Below, one piece after another: positions 24,489 to 35,292 of a stretch of DNA of 64,000 bases. The stretch spans positions 372,001 to 436,000 of the forward strand of contig JARBTR010000006.1 of assembly GCA_029240105.1 (NCBI GenBank), written 5' to 3'. Under the pieces are notes generated by a model that was not told the DNA's origin, made no database searches, and saw only the letters and a program-made list of their open reading frames with translations. Both the position numbers and the translations under genes were made by a program. Every line of letters begins with the position of its first letter. The stretch's first letter is position 1. This stretch comes from Caryophanales bacterium (GTDB lineage Bacteria > Bacillota > Bacilli > JARBTR01).

Positions 24489-25590
24489 ATGGAATTATCA
24501 GAAATAAGAAATGCGCTTGAAAAAATTCAAGCAAAATTAGATGCGTTCAGGGGGTCTCTTTGACCTTGATGAGAAAGAAACAAGAATTTCTGAACTTGAT
24601 CATATGATGGCTGAACCTGGATTTTGGGATAACCAGGAAAAGGCGCAATTGGTTATCAGTGAATCAAATAGTTTAAAAGAGAAAGCGCATGCGTTTCATA
24701 AAATGTTTGCCGCTTATGAAAATATAGATTTATCTTTTGAATTAATTAAAGAAGAACCAGATGCAGATTTGCAATCTGATGTTGAACGGGAATTACTTGA
24801 ACTTGAAAACGAAATAGAAGAGTATGAGCTACAGCAATTGCTGAGCGAGGATTATGATCACTGCAATGCAATATTGGAATTACATCCTGGTGCAGGTGGA
24901 ACCGAATCACAGGATTGGGGTTCGATGTTATTACGAATGTATACAAGATGGGCTGAAAAACGTGGATTTAAGGTAGAGACATTGGATTATCTTCCTGGTG
25001 ATGAGGCAGGTATAAAGTCGGTTACGTTATCAATTAAGGGCCACAACGCCTATGGTTATCTAAAATCTGAAAAGGGTGTGCATCGTCTGGTTCGAATTTC
25101 ACCTTTTGATTCATCTGGACGTCGCCATACCTCCTTTGCTTCCTGTGAAGTAATGCCAGAGCTCGATGAAACTATTGAGATTGACATTCGTACTGAGGAT
25201 TTAAAAATAGACACTTATCGTGCAAGTGGCGCTGGCGGACAACATATCAATACGACTGATTCTGCAATACGAATCACACATATTCCTACTGGAACTGTTG
25301 TAACATGTCAATCTGAACGTTCTCAAATAAAAAACCGGGAAACTGCAATGAAGATGTTGAAAGCTAAGCTGTATCAATTGAAGATTGAAGAACAAGAACG
25401 TGAATTAGCGGAAATCCGGGGAGAACAGAAAGAAATTGGTTGGGGATCACAAATTCGGTCATATGTTTTTATGCCTTATCAATTGGTGAAGGATCATCGG
25501 ACAGATGCAGAATCCGGGAACGTACATGCCGTAATGGATGGCGATATTGATTCCTTTATACAGGCTTATTTGAGATTAAAGTTAAAATAA
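24489..25590 (+). CDS. prfB: Peptide chain release factor 2, with programmed +1 frameshift
   Basis: RF2 releases peptides at UGA and UAA. The gene starts at the ATG at 24489 ([20 protein letters not shown]) and meets an in-frame TGA at 24561. The stop is preceded by AGGGGG and CTT and followed by C, the universal RF2 autoregulatory slip site. Skipping T24561 joins 24489-24560 to 24562-25590, giving 366 residues, the length of B. subtilis RF2. Functional motifs in the second part: the anticodon-like SPFDSSG and the catalytic GGQ in [13 protein letters not shown]. Low RF2 leads to more frameshifting, hence self-control. It should not be called as two genes or a pseudogene. Confidence 0.97.
24549..24564 (+). 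promoter_or_regulatory. prfB: prfB recoding site
   Basis: AGGGGGTCTCTTTGAC: an internal Shine-Dalgarno-like AGGGGG, the slippery CTT codon, and TGA followed by C. The ribosome slips +1 on CTT when RF2 is scarce. Confidence 0.95.
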
Positions 25591-25611
25591 ACCACATCAT
25601 TTTTTAAATAT

Positions 25612-25648
25612 GAAGATTTTCGTATAAATGACGAAAGTCTTCTTTTTT
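25612..25648 (+). terminator. prfB terminator
   Basis: A 12-bp stem (25612-25623 with 25631-25642, one G-T pair) followed by TTTTTT. Confidence 0.9.
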
Positions 25649-25720
25649 GATTTAAAATTCACTAGCAACCAATTAAATACTTTGCTATCATTACCTAAAA
25701 AACTATAAAGTGGGATAATT

Positions 25721-26200
25721 ATGAACAATGTTACAAAAATTTTCTTAAGTTTTATAATGTTAAGTGCTATTTGTTTGATTGTTTTAGGTGTTTTAGCTGT
25801 TGACCAAAACAAAAAGGTAAAAGAAGAAAATGAAAAAATTGAAGCCTCGGTAAAGTTAATGGATACCGACCCCAAACAATCATTGGTTGATTTAAAACAA
25901 TTTTTAGGCAAAAGACAAGATAATTTTTTAATACATCAAAATATAGGAAATATATACGCAATTATTCAACAACCGGAAAAAGCAGTAGAAAGTTATGAAG
26001 CTGCTTTAAAGGAAAACCCATTCCTAATTAAAGATCCATTTTTTGTTTTACAATTTGCACAGTATTCTTTTTACAATGGAGATATTCAAAAAGCAAAGTT
26101 CCTAGTAGAACATGCAAAAAAACTAGGAATTCCAAAGACTAAAGGTAAATTTGCAAAACAATTAGTTATGATTATAAACAGAACAGAAGGGTATAAATAA
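25721..26200 (+). CDS. Small TPR protein with N-terminal membrane anchor (pair 2)
   Basis: 159 residues: membrane helix (about 6-26), then an outer helical domain with TPR character (IHQNIGNIYAIIQQPEKAVESYEAALKENP and YSFYNGDIQKAKFLVEHAKKLG). It is clearly the same family as 7109-7573 and 34595-35080: same length, anchor, and final repeat with the pattern YNGD/N-QKA-x-x-L. The stop codon is immediately followed by the ATG of the ligase-like gene, so they are translationally linked. The ribosome binding site is modest (GTGGGATAATT). The pair lies between prfB and yvjA-cccB, which are usually adjacent in Bacillus. Confidence 0.75.
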   Translation: MNNVTKIFLSFIMLSAICLIVLGVLAVDQNKKVKEENEKIEASVKLMDTDPKQSLVDLKQFLGKRQDNFLIHQNIGNIYAIIQQPEKAVESYEAALKENPFLIKDPFFVLQFAQYSFYNGDIQKAKFLVEHAKKLGIPKTKGKFAKQLVMIINRTEGYK

Positions 26201-27805
26201 ATGCTAAACTTAAATAGTTCTAACTCAAATGTAGAGGGCATTACTGACCTTACATCTTCAATATCTAAAATTGATAAATTTCTATACTCAATCATTGCTA
26301 TATTGCTCGTTATTATTCCAATATTTGTTTTTCCACATGTTTCAACACTAGTAAGTCCATCATTACTTAATGACCCATTTGGAACGGGAAAAAAACTGGA
26401 TGTATACTCTTATTATAATTTTATATTCTTAACTATTGGTTCTTTTCTACTTTTAGTTGGCTTCCTCTATAAAATAATAATTGAAAAGTTTGTTCTGAAA
26501 AATTCAAAGTTTAATTTTATAGTTATGGGCATTTTTATGATTTTAGTTATATCAACGTTTTTATCAGTAAACAAAAACTTTGCACTTTTTGGTTTTTATG
26601 AAAGATATGAAGGTGCTATCTCATATTTTTGTTATTTTATAGTATTTTTTGTCCTTTTTAATATTAAATTATCACGCAAGCAAATCATTGGAATTATCCT
26701 ATGTCTTACACCTTTTCTGTTAGTCAATTTAGTCCTTGGCATTGCAAAATTTTTCGATGTGTCACTCCTTAATGAAGGATATTTAAAATTTTTAAACTTG
26801 AGCACAAAGGCAAAATTTAATAGTGATGCTAGGTTGATTACAACTATGTATAATCCAAATTATACAAGTGGTGCAGCTTCAGTTTTATTTTCGTTGTTTT
26901 TCTCACTAACTCTTTTCTTAAAAGATAGAGTTCATAAAGTCATAGCATTTATTTTGGCTATATGCTCTACTGCTTTAATAATCACTTCCACTTCATTTGG
27001 GGGAACTTTACTTTTCTTGATTTTTCTCCCTTTAATTATCATTGTATATTTTTGGTATGAAACAAAGATAAAATTGACAAATATCTTGCTCATTTTTTCT
27101 TTTGTTTTCGTTACCGGAGTAACCGTTTATTTCCTTGCAAATTACAGTGAAGATGTTTGGTATAATACCGTTGGACCATTTATTGGAAATAAGGACCCGA
27201 ACAAACCCTTTGTAGCTAAAAGCTATGATTATAGTTTTCTAACCAAATCTGTTGGTCCAATTGAAGATAACGATTCTAGCTTAGAATTTAAAAACAAATC
27301 ATATACTACAGATTACAAGTTGCCAAAAATACCTGAACCAGGAAAAGGTGCAGGTAGCGGTAGGTTATATATCTGGCAGCAAACTCTCGAGGTTTTTAAA
27401 GCTCATCCATTTTTTGGAACAGGACTAGAAACTTTACCCTTAGTGGTTAATCAGAACGACCCTCAAAAAATTGCTAATTTTAATACTGAACGATTAGTCA
27501 TTTTAAATCCCCATAGTACCTATTTAGCTTGGTTATATGGTGGAGGTATTTTCTTCTTACTGGGTTTTGTGCTATTCATTCTAGCTATGGGAATTGATTT
27601 TGTTAGAAATTTATATAAAAGAACCGACAATGTAATTATCATTTCTTTTGGATTTGCAATAATGGCTTATTTTATGCAAGCGGCTCTTAATGACACTCGA
27701 ATTGGCAGTTCCTTTATCATTTGGGTATTAATTGGTGTTTTTTGTAACCAACTTTATGAATCCCAAACTGTTAAAAGTAAGAATAATTCAATATCTACTC
27801 AATGA
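26201..27805 (+). CDS. O-antigen-ligase-like membrane protein (pair 2)
   Basis: 534 residues, about ten or more membrane helices, Wzy/WaaL/PglL superfamily. It shares with its paralogues NPNYTSGAASVLFSLFFSL in the membrane, then the external-loop motif GRLYIWQQTLEVF, FGTGLETL and NPHSTYLAWLYGGGIFF, and a C-terminal AYFMQAALNDTRIGSSFIIW. These proteins use undecaprenyl-linked glycans at the outer membrane face. There is no glycosyltransferase next to this copy, so its substrate must come from another locus. Ribosome binding site GAAGGG. Followed by a terminator at 27842. Confidence 0.82.
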   Translation: MLNLNSSNSNVEGITDLTSSISKIDKFLYSIIAILLVIIPIFVFPHVSTLVSPSLLNDPFGTGKKLDVYSYYNFIFLTIGSFLLLVGFLYKIIIEKFVLKNSKFNFIVMGIFMILVISTFLSVNKNFALFGFYERYEGAISYFCYFIVFFVLFNIKLSRKQIIGIILCLTPFLLVNLVLGIAKFFDVSLLNEGYLKFLNLSTKAKFNSDARLITTMYNPNYTSGAASVLFSLFFSLTLFLKDRVHKVIAFILAICSTALIITSTSFGGTLLFLIFLPLIIIVYFWYETKIKLTNILLIFSFVFVTGVTVYFLANYSEDVWYNTVGPFIGNKDPNKPFVAKSYDYSFLTKSVGPIEDNDSSLEFKNKSYTTDYKLPKIPEPGKGAGSGRLYIWQQTLEVFKAHPFFGTGLETLPLVVNQNDPQKIANFNTERLVILNPHSTYLAWLYGGGIFFLLGFVLFILAMGIDFVRNLYKRTDNVIIISFGFAIMAYFMQAALNDTRIGSSFIIWVLIGVFCNQLYESQTVKSKNNSISTQ

Positions 27806-27841
27806 TATAAGTTATCGTGATCGCAAAATAAATTAATAAGG

Positions 27842-27872
27842 ACTTCTACATTTTAAATGTAGAAGTTTTTTA
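27842..27872 (+). terminator. Terminator of pair 2
   Basis: A 10-bp stem ACTTCTACAT/ATGTAGAAGT (27842-27851, 27857-27866) followed by TTTTTT. Confidence 0.92.
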
Positions 27873-28024
27873 ATCTACATAAAATAAATTGAATATGAAT
27901 TAAATGCTACTTTTTGTCATAAAATAGTGTATTAAAAATATATCGGAATAATACGACATTCCTCTTTTCGTCTTTTTTCGTGATATAATAAAGTGGCTTA
28001 TTTAGTAGTTTAGGAGTGTTTTGA

Positions 28025-28821
28025 TTGCAAAAAGATCGTAATCCAAAAAAGATTTCACCTTTCATTAAACGTTTCATAGAGATAGTAAATACAGTTGTTG
28101 GTTCTGCTATAATCGCTATTGGTTTCAATTAGGATGGGAGCCTGCTATTGTTCAATGGGGCCTTGGAATTCCATTGCTTATTGCAGGTACTTTCTTTTTA
28201 GGCAAGGAATTTGGTTTAAAGTCTGTTTTGGGAACTCTTATAATTCCTCTTTTTGTTTATTTAACGAGGGATTGGAAATTCGCTACAGATGAACCCTTGC
28301 TTGGAGCTATTTTTGGCGGGATTTCAGTTGGCATCGGACTAGGAATCGTATTTTTAGGAAAAGCCTCAACCGGTGGGACAGATACATTAGCACAAATTGT
28401 TCATAAATATACAGGACTCTCTCTTGGAAAATGTATTGCAGTTGCAGACGGCTTGGTTGTGTTAGGAGCTATTCTCAGCTTTGAAGTTGAAAAAGGCCTA
28501 TACGCAATGATTTCTTTATACGTTATTTCTCAAACGATTGATGTAGTTCAGGTTGGCCTTTCCAAGTCAAAAACTGTCATGATCATTACGAACTACGAAA
28601 ATGAAATCCGAAAAGCCATTACAGAAAAAATTAATCGTGGAATTACCCGTATTGAAGCACGTGGTGGTTATACAGACACTGAACGTCCGGTGTTGATGGT
28701 TGTTATTTCCCAAATTGAGTATAGTCGATTAAAAGAGGCTGTACATGAAGTTGATCCTAGTGCATTTATGATCGTAATGGATGCAGCTGAAGTTGTTGGA
28801 ATTGGGTTTAAAAGAGAATAG
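28025..28821 (+). pseudogene. yvjA: YitT/YvjA-family membrane protein, broken near the N-terminus
   Basis: An intact gene would encode a membrane protein with a DUF161 (YitT) part and a C-terminal DUF2179 domain. The frame starts at a TTG at 28025 (AGGAGTG upstream), reads LQKDRNPKKISPF to SAIIAIGFN and hits a TAG at 28130. The rest continues in another frame: LGWEPAIVQWG, then GKASTGGTD and the DUF2179 end to 28821. Intact family members have about 20-25 residues (a loop with a SGG motif) between GFN and LGWEP, so about 70 bp are missing and the frame is lost. The downstream ORF could begin at the TTG at 28174, but without the first membrane helix. Next to cccB, as yvjA is in B. subtilis. 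Confidence 0.75.
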
Positions 28822-28913
28822 ATTCTTATAAAGGAAAAAGAGAATTGCACTCGCATTAATTTTTTCGTTGATGGAATACTAGTGTCGTACAAAATTGATG
28901 AGGTGATCGTAAA

Positions 28914-29174
28914 ATGAAAAAGTTTCAATTAATCGCTATTATTATTTCTTCCCTAGGAATTCTTATAGCTTGTGGTCCAAAAACAACAACAGATACATCC
29001 GCAAAAGGACTGAGTAAAAAGTATTGTGAAAATTGTCATGGTAATGAAATTAAAGAACTTGGATTAAGCAAGGATGAAATTTTAAAAGTAATTAAAAACG
29101 GGGACAAAGGAATGGAAGCTAACATTTTGAAAGGCGAAGATGCTGAGAAAGTTGCTGAATATCTTTCTAAATAA
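28914..29174 (+). CDS. cccB: Cytochrome c-551, membrane lipoprotein
   Basis: 86 residues. A lipoprotein signal peptide ends in a lipobox at ILIACG, so the protein is anchored by a lipidated Cys. One haem site, CENCHG, and a Met in KGMEANIL as probable sixth ligand. Small single-haem cytochromes of this kind carry electrons to the terminal oxidase or other acceptors on the outer membrane face. GAGGTGATCGTAAA precedes the ATG. Position after yvjA supports the assignment, but ftsE, which follows in B. subtilis, is missing here. Confidence 0.88.
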   Translation: MKKFQLIAIIISSLGILIACGPKTTTDTSAKGLSKKYCENCHGNEIKELGLSKDEILKVIKNGDKGMEANILKGEDAEKVAEYLSK

Positions 29175-29288
29175 TATTTCCTGAGCAATACTTTTTGACT
29201 AGCACTTAAAGCAAAAGTAAAAATATAAAAAAGCACCAACACTATTAAGTAATAAAAACAACCCTATTAATCTAGTTTGTTTCTTGAA

Positions 29289-29320
29289 AAATACCCTTCT
29301 ATATTTTTAGAAGGGTATTT
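29289..29320 (+). terminator. cccB terminator
   Basis: A 12-bp perfect stem AAATACCCTTCT/AGAAGGGTATTT (29289-29300, 29309-29320) followed by ATTTTATG. Confidence 0.85.
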
Positions 29321-30263
29321 ATTTTATGTAATTATTTATCGATAATTGTTTAAAATTACGGAAATATGCAATTTAAACACTTCATAAATACGACATTTTC
29401 GGATAAATAAAACATCAAAATTCATGTAATTTCTACAAAAAAAAATCAAACAGAGGATGAGTAGAATTAGACTTTCCTATTTACTAATTTACTACTAGTT
29501 GAACAGAAAATTCTCCTACTCACGAAATTTTTTAATAGATATGAGAAATTATTATAGACTAGAAAGCAAGTACTTCCATATAAAAAAAATACTAAAAATT
29601 TAATATATATACTAAATATATAATCTCTCAACGGGAAATAGTACTAGAAAAAATGAATAGGTAGTGCGCAGGCTAGTTTTATAATTGGGATCAAATACAG
29701 CCTAGTACATAAATTTAATAGAAAAGAAATTGAAACTCAAAACTAAAAAAAACGAATCGATTTTTATATTTAAAAAAAGTGGTAGGTATGGTTTGAAATA
29801 GACAGGAACGGTAGTTTTTTGTAGGTACATATAATTGAAGTTATATGCTTCAAACATTTCAAGTGAATTTCGTATCTCAAATAATAAAATTTAATCCAGC
29901 CAGAAAATGCGAGAGCGAACAGCTCAATTTTCATCAATCGGTAAAATGAGGTACAAGTGTAGTATTGATACACACACAGAATGTCACTAGGTTACAGATG
30001 GAAGGTAATCTCTAAACTATACATAAAGAATAAATCAATCGACAATTAAAATAGATTAAGAAGCCAAAGAGAAGATACATGAAAATGAGAAAAATTACAG
30101 AAATTAGAGAAGAAGTAGAAATCTTAAAAAGTTTTTGGGTGTCTTTAGTATCCGCCGAAATGAAGGGCAAAGTTTTTGATACGTACAATTCTAAATTTTG
30201 GATAAGCATGTGTGAAATTTATTAAAACTTTGAGTTGAGCAAGTTAATAAGAGGATTGTTTAA

Positions 30264-30395
30264 TAATTAAGAAGATGCTTTAGCAAATTAAAAAGAAGAG
30301 CTTTTAAGATAATTAAGAAGAAGAGCTTAAGATAATTAAGAAGAAGAGCTTTAAGATAATTAAGAAGAAGAGCTTTAAGATAATTAAGAACAACT
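30264..30395. repeat. Tandem repeat, 24-bp unit, about five copies
   Basis: Unit AATTAAGAAGAAGAGCTTTAAGAT. Copies at 30334 and 30358 are exact, the one at 30311 is 23 bp, the one at 30287 has two changes, and the first (30264) and last (30382) are degenerate. The 23-bp copy breaks the frame, so it is not a coding repeat now. Confidence 0.85.
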
Positions 30396-30849
30396 CCTTT
30401 ATTAAAATAAAATGCCCCCCATGGAACAGACACTATTAAAAAAGTCCATTTGGATTTAGGATAATAAAATGAAAACGAAAATAAGCAAAACTAGGAATCT
30501 GCTTTAAGAGAAAAGTATTTGAACGTCGATTCTAAGTTTCCGTAGTTAACTTAGTAATGAAGAAGATCATCAGTGAAAGAAGGATGTCCAAAGAATTGAG
30601 AGTCATTTTAATTCTTTATATATCGCTAGGTCACAGAATATAACAATATGGAAAGGATCCGTTTCCTGGTAGGGAGTGCTCTTTTTGATTCATACTGTGT
30701 AATAAAGAAACTCCAAAAATCCCTGAAGTTCAAAACCTATTGCTTGAACATTGCAATGAAAATGGAATGGATCCAAATAGACTAATCAATCAAATAATTT
30801 GTGAACACTTTAAAATAGAAATGGAAAAAGAAAATGTTAATTACTAAAC

Positions 30850-30887
30850 AAAAAACTACTCCCCGATTTAAATTCAGGAAGTAGTTT
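30850..30887 (-). terminator. groEL terminator
   Basis: Stem AAACTACTCC/GGAAGTAGTTT (30853-30862, 30877-30887, one bulge) followed on the reverse strand by a T-rich run (TTTTTTGTTT). Confidence 0.8.
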
Positions 30888-30923
30888 ATTTTATTTATAA
30901 ATTTATGTTCACTTGGAATGGGA

Positions 30924-32588
<1,665 letters not shown>

Positions 32589-32642
32589 TCAAATTTTCTT
32601 GTATCGGTTTATAAAATGGTTTTACTATTATTCAGTTTTTAA

Positions 32643-32927
32643 TTAGCCAACTACAGCTAAAATATCAACTTCACTTAGAATTACGTAATCTTTTCCATCT
32701 AATGTTAAGTCTGAGCCGCCACGTTCAGAGAAGATTACATAGTCGCCAACATTTACTTCTAATGCTGCCCGTTCCCCACTTGTTAATAATATTCCTGTGC
32801 CTACTGCAACAACGCGACCTTGGTTAGGTCTAACTTTTGCTGCGTCAGGTAAAATAATACCTGATGCCGTTTTTTCTTCTTTTGCTTCTAATTCAACTAC
32901 TACTCGATCCCCTAATGGTCTAATCAA
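32643..32927 (-). CDS. groES: Co-chaperonin GroES (Hsp10)
   Basis: 94 residues, the lid of the GroEL cage, with the mobile loop KTASGIILPD and roof GDYVIFSERGG. The start is a TTG at 32927 with a perfect AAGGAGG 7 bp upstream. The leader (32928-33045) contains a strong promoter but no TTAGCACTC/GAGTGCTAA inverted repeat, the CIRCE operator bound by HrcA that is normally found here in Bacillus. Confidence 0.97.
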   Translation of the reverse strand: MIRPLGDRVVVELEAKEEKTASGIILPDAAKVRPNQGRVVAVGTGILLTSGERAALEVNVGDYVIFSERGGSDLTLDGKDYVILSEVDILAVVG

Positions 32928-32955
32928 GGTGAATCCTCCTTACAAAATTTGAAAT

Positions 32956-32984
32956 AGTATACTAAAACAAAAATAGTGGTCCAA
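32956..32984 (-). promoter_or_regulatory. Predicted sigma-A promoter of groES-groEL
   Basis: On the reverse strand: TTGGAC (32979-32984), 17-bp spacer, TATACT (32956-32961). The -35 box lies inside the stem of the terminator of the upstream gene, so terminator and promoter overlap. Confidence 0.7.
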
Positions 32985-33008
32985 TTGTGTTATAAAAATT
33001 GGACCACT
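32975..33008 (-). terminator. Terminator of pair 3
   Basis: A 12-bp perfect stem AGTGGTCCAATT/AATTGGACCACT (32975-32986, 32997-33008) followed on the reverse strand by ATTTTTGTTTT. Confidence 0.88.
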
Positions 33009-33045
33009 TACTATATTAGCCAAACATATTTTTGATGCCTACTCT

Positions 33046-34602
33046 TTAAGTAATTTTATTTTTATTTTGTTCACTTACCATTTCTTTAACAAGCAGGGCA
33101 ATAAAAATCCAAAATATAACCGAGGTACCTTCTGTAGTATCATTTACAATGCCTTGTGCACAGTATGCTAAAGTCATAAATCCTAACGATATTAATAGTG
33201 CATTTTCTGATTTTTTTAATAGTGACTTAATAAAGTCAAAATAAACAGTTCCTAAGAAAACCATAAAAGCTAAGAAGGTAAAAATCCCTGTTCCTATCAA
33301 CCATCCAAGGTATATACTATGAGGTTTATCCAAAAAGTGGTCATATTTTCTTAAAGATTCAGCTTTATGAATTTCATATTGATTAATATCAAAACCAAAT
33401 GTTTCTAGACCATATCCAAAGAAAGGTTTCTTTTTCCAAGCATTAAAACCTTGCTCCCAAATATAAGCTCTTCCGTTTAGTTTTCCAGTTCCTGCTTCAG
33501 GCAATGTAGGCAATTTAAACTTGTTTGGTATTTCTTTCTGCAGTGACATACTTTCTGTATCATTTTCATTTTGTTTGGTTTCATTATCATTTGCAATCGT
33601 CTTTTCAAACGGATTTGATTTAATAAAAATACCAATGGACTCATTCCAAACTTCTTTATTATGATTTACCAATTTTATAAAACCTAAAACGCTTACACTT
33701 ATAAAAATAATGACTAAAATTGAATTTAACTTCCATTCATCTCTTTTCAAAATCAGACCGGTGATTATAATTAATAGAAACATTATGATTGAAACAACAG
33801 CACCGCTTTTTGTAAGTGACACTAAACAAAGAATTACAGAGGCAATAGAAAGAGCAAGTGATACGAATTTCATTTTTCTATTTCTTTCAAAAATCATTAG
33901 AGAGAAAAACAAGCTAAATAAAAATCCACTTGCACCACTTATATAATTAGCATTGGGAAGCGTGGATGCAATTTTAGAATCAGCATGCAGTTTAAGCCCA
34001 CTTTTGAAACCAAACAACACCTTCGCCCAAGAAGTATCTAATAAGTGGTAATTATAAAAATCAAGTAAACCAAGTATGACATTTACAAACAAAAAAGGAA
34101 TGGTACTAAAAATAAGGATGTACCTTTGTTTTGAAGACAACTTCATATTTAAAATTGATAGGAATACAAAAAAATAACTTATATAGGCCATTGCACCTTC
34201 CCATCTGTTTTTATTACCAAACAAAGCAATTGACTTATAAGGAGAGAAAAATGTAGATATTATTAATAAGATTAAAAGACTAAATATAATATAGTTATAC
34301 TTTGTTTCTATTAGATTGTAGTTTAATAAAAGTTTTACTATCAAACTACTAACCAAAACAATCATCCCTACTATCAAAAATAAATACTTATAGAAATTGA
34401 ACATTTCTCCAGTATTGCCAGTTGAAAAATAATATGTATTAATAAATGGACCTACGAAATGAAATTTATAAACACGTAAAATGATGGGGCAAATAATTAG
34501 CATCAGGACAGCAGTAAAAAACATAAGGGTATCTATTTTTTTTAGAATCATATCATTTTGTTTTGTATGATTTTTATTGGTACCTTTTTTGTACTTATTC
34601 AT
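33046..34602 (-). CDS. O-antigen-ligase-like membrane protein (pair 3)
   Basis: 518 residues, Wzy/WaaL/PglL superfamily, paralogue of 5509-7074 and 26201-27805. Shared blocks: LPNANYISGASGFLFSLFFSL, the loop motif NGRAYIWEQGFNAW, FGYGLETF, KPHSIYLGWLIGTGIF and a C-terminal AYCAQGIVNDTTEG. I start at the ATG at 34602, which has GGAGGAG 4-5 bp upstream and overlaps the TPR gene by 8 bp; the frame is open to 34632. It lies between ydiL and groES, which are neighbours in B. subtilis. The glycan substrate is unknown. Confidence 0.82.
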   Translation of the reverse strand: MNKYKKGTNKNHTKQNDMILKKIDTLMFFTAVLMLIICPIILRVYKFHFVGPFINTYYFSTGNTGEMFNFYKYLFLIVGMIVLVSSLIVKLLLNYNLIETKYNYIIFSLLILLIISTFFSPYKSIALFGNKNRWEGAMAYISYFFVFLSILNMKLSSKQRYILIFSTIPFLFVNVILGLLDFYNYHLLDTSWAKVLFGFKSGLKLHADSKIASTLPNANYISGASGFLFSLFFSLMIFERNRKMKFVSLALSIASVILCLVSLTKSGAVVSIIMFLLIIITGLILKRDEWKLNSILVIIFISVSVLGFIKLVNHNKEVWNESIGIFIKSNPFEKTIANDNETKQNENDTESMSLQKEIPNKFKLPTLPEAGTGKLNGRAYIWEQGFNAWKKKPFFGYGLETFGFDINQYEIHKAESLRKYDHFLDKPHSIYLGWLIGTGIFTFLAFMVFLGTVYFDFIKSLLKKSENALLISLGFMTLAYCAQGIVNDTTEGTSVIFWIFIALLVKEMVSEQNKNKIT

Positions 34603-35080
34603 TTGTCTCCTCCAATTTCTTATTATTTTCATTTATCATTTTATTTAGTGTTTCACGACTTGATTTAGAAACGCCTACCTTTTCTGCCTGTTCTAGATAT
34701 AATTTAGCTAGCTGGTAATCTTTATTGTAATAAGCTACACAACCAAATATTAAGTCAAATTGACCATCTAAAATTATTGCTGGGTACTTCTTGATTGCAA
34801 TCTTATAATTTTTAATTGCCTCATTAAAATCACCTTTAAAAGAGTAGGCTGTTCCAAGACTTTTATAAAAATAAGGATCATCTATGAGTATTTTTTGAAG
34901 TTTATTTAATTGCAATATGGCATCATCAGGATTATTAGACATATTATCATTCGCTAGCTTAAACGATACAAAATTACTTTCAAACACTTTGTCCTGCTTT
35001 TTTCCCTCATTCGTAACTATTAAAATACTAAAAATACAAAAAGCAATTACTCCTATAAAAAGTATGGATGGTTTATTCAT
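34595..35080 (-). CDS. Small TPR protein with N-terminal membrane anchor (pair 3)
   Basis: 161 residues: membrane helix (about 5-22), then TPR-like helices (FYKSLGTAYSFKGDFNEAIKNYKIAIKKYP and CVAYYNKDYQLAKLYLEQAEKVG). Same family as 7109-7573 and 25721-26200. It overlaps the ligase-like gene, which indicates coupled translation. Predicted to sit on the outer face of the membrane as partner of the ligase-like protein. Confidence 0.75.
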   Translation of the reverse strand: MNKPSILFIGVIAFCIFSILIVTNEGKKQDKVFESNFVSFKLANDNMSNNPDDAILQLNKLQKILIDDPYFYKSLGTAYSFKGDFNEAIKNYKIAIKKYPAIILDGQFDLIFGCVAYYNKDYQLAKLYLEQAEKVGVSKSSRETLNKMINENNKKLEETNE

Positions 35081-35292
35081 AATTATCCCCTTAACCGCAT
35101 TAAATTGATTTTATTATACCTTTTTTGTTCATACATGGAATATCCTCTTTTGTATCACCTATATTTCTTTCAAACGTTAAAACGGTATAACAAAAAATGA
35201 AACGATATTTTAAAAAACCAATTTCCATTTAAAATTTCCTAAAATGAACAATCCATTGTAAAATAAATTATTAATACGATTAAGAGGTTTCT

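Larger units (their letters stand above)
29175..30849. other. 1.7-kb gene-poor, decayed region
   Basis: Apart from the cccB terminator (29289-29320) and a 24-bp tandem repeat (30264-30395) I find no convincing gene. Weak candidates: a 48-codon + strand ORF at 30079-30225 (starts MKMRKITEIREEVEILKSF), and a 48-codon + strand frame ending at 30845 (contains PEVQNLLLEHCNENG) that lacks a start and looks like the tail of a broken small gene. The region replaces ftsE-ftsX, which usually follow cccB. Confidence 0.55.

Noticed and set aside
24489-24563. Short 24-codon ORF followed by a separate release factor gene
   Set aside because: It is the first part of prfB before the programmed frameshift.
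29770-29973. 67-codon reverse ORF in the gene-poor region
   Set aside because: No ribosome binding site, no recognisable domain and AT-rich chance composition.
30264-30395. Possible CRISPR array
   Set aside because: Units are directly adjacent without spacers and no cas gene is near; it is a plain tandem repeat.
32928-33045. CtsR or sigma-B type stress signals before groES
   Set aside because: Neither a direct heptamer repeat nor a GTTT-N14-GGGTAT pattern is present; only a sigma-A promoter is seen.
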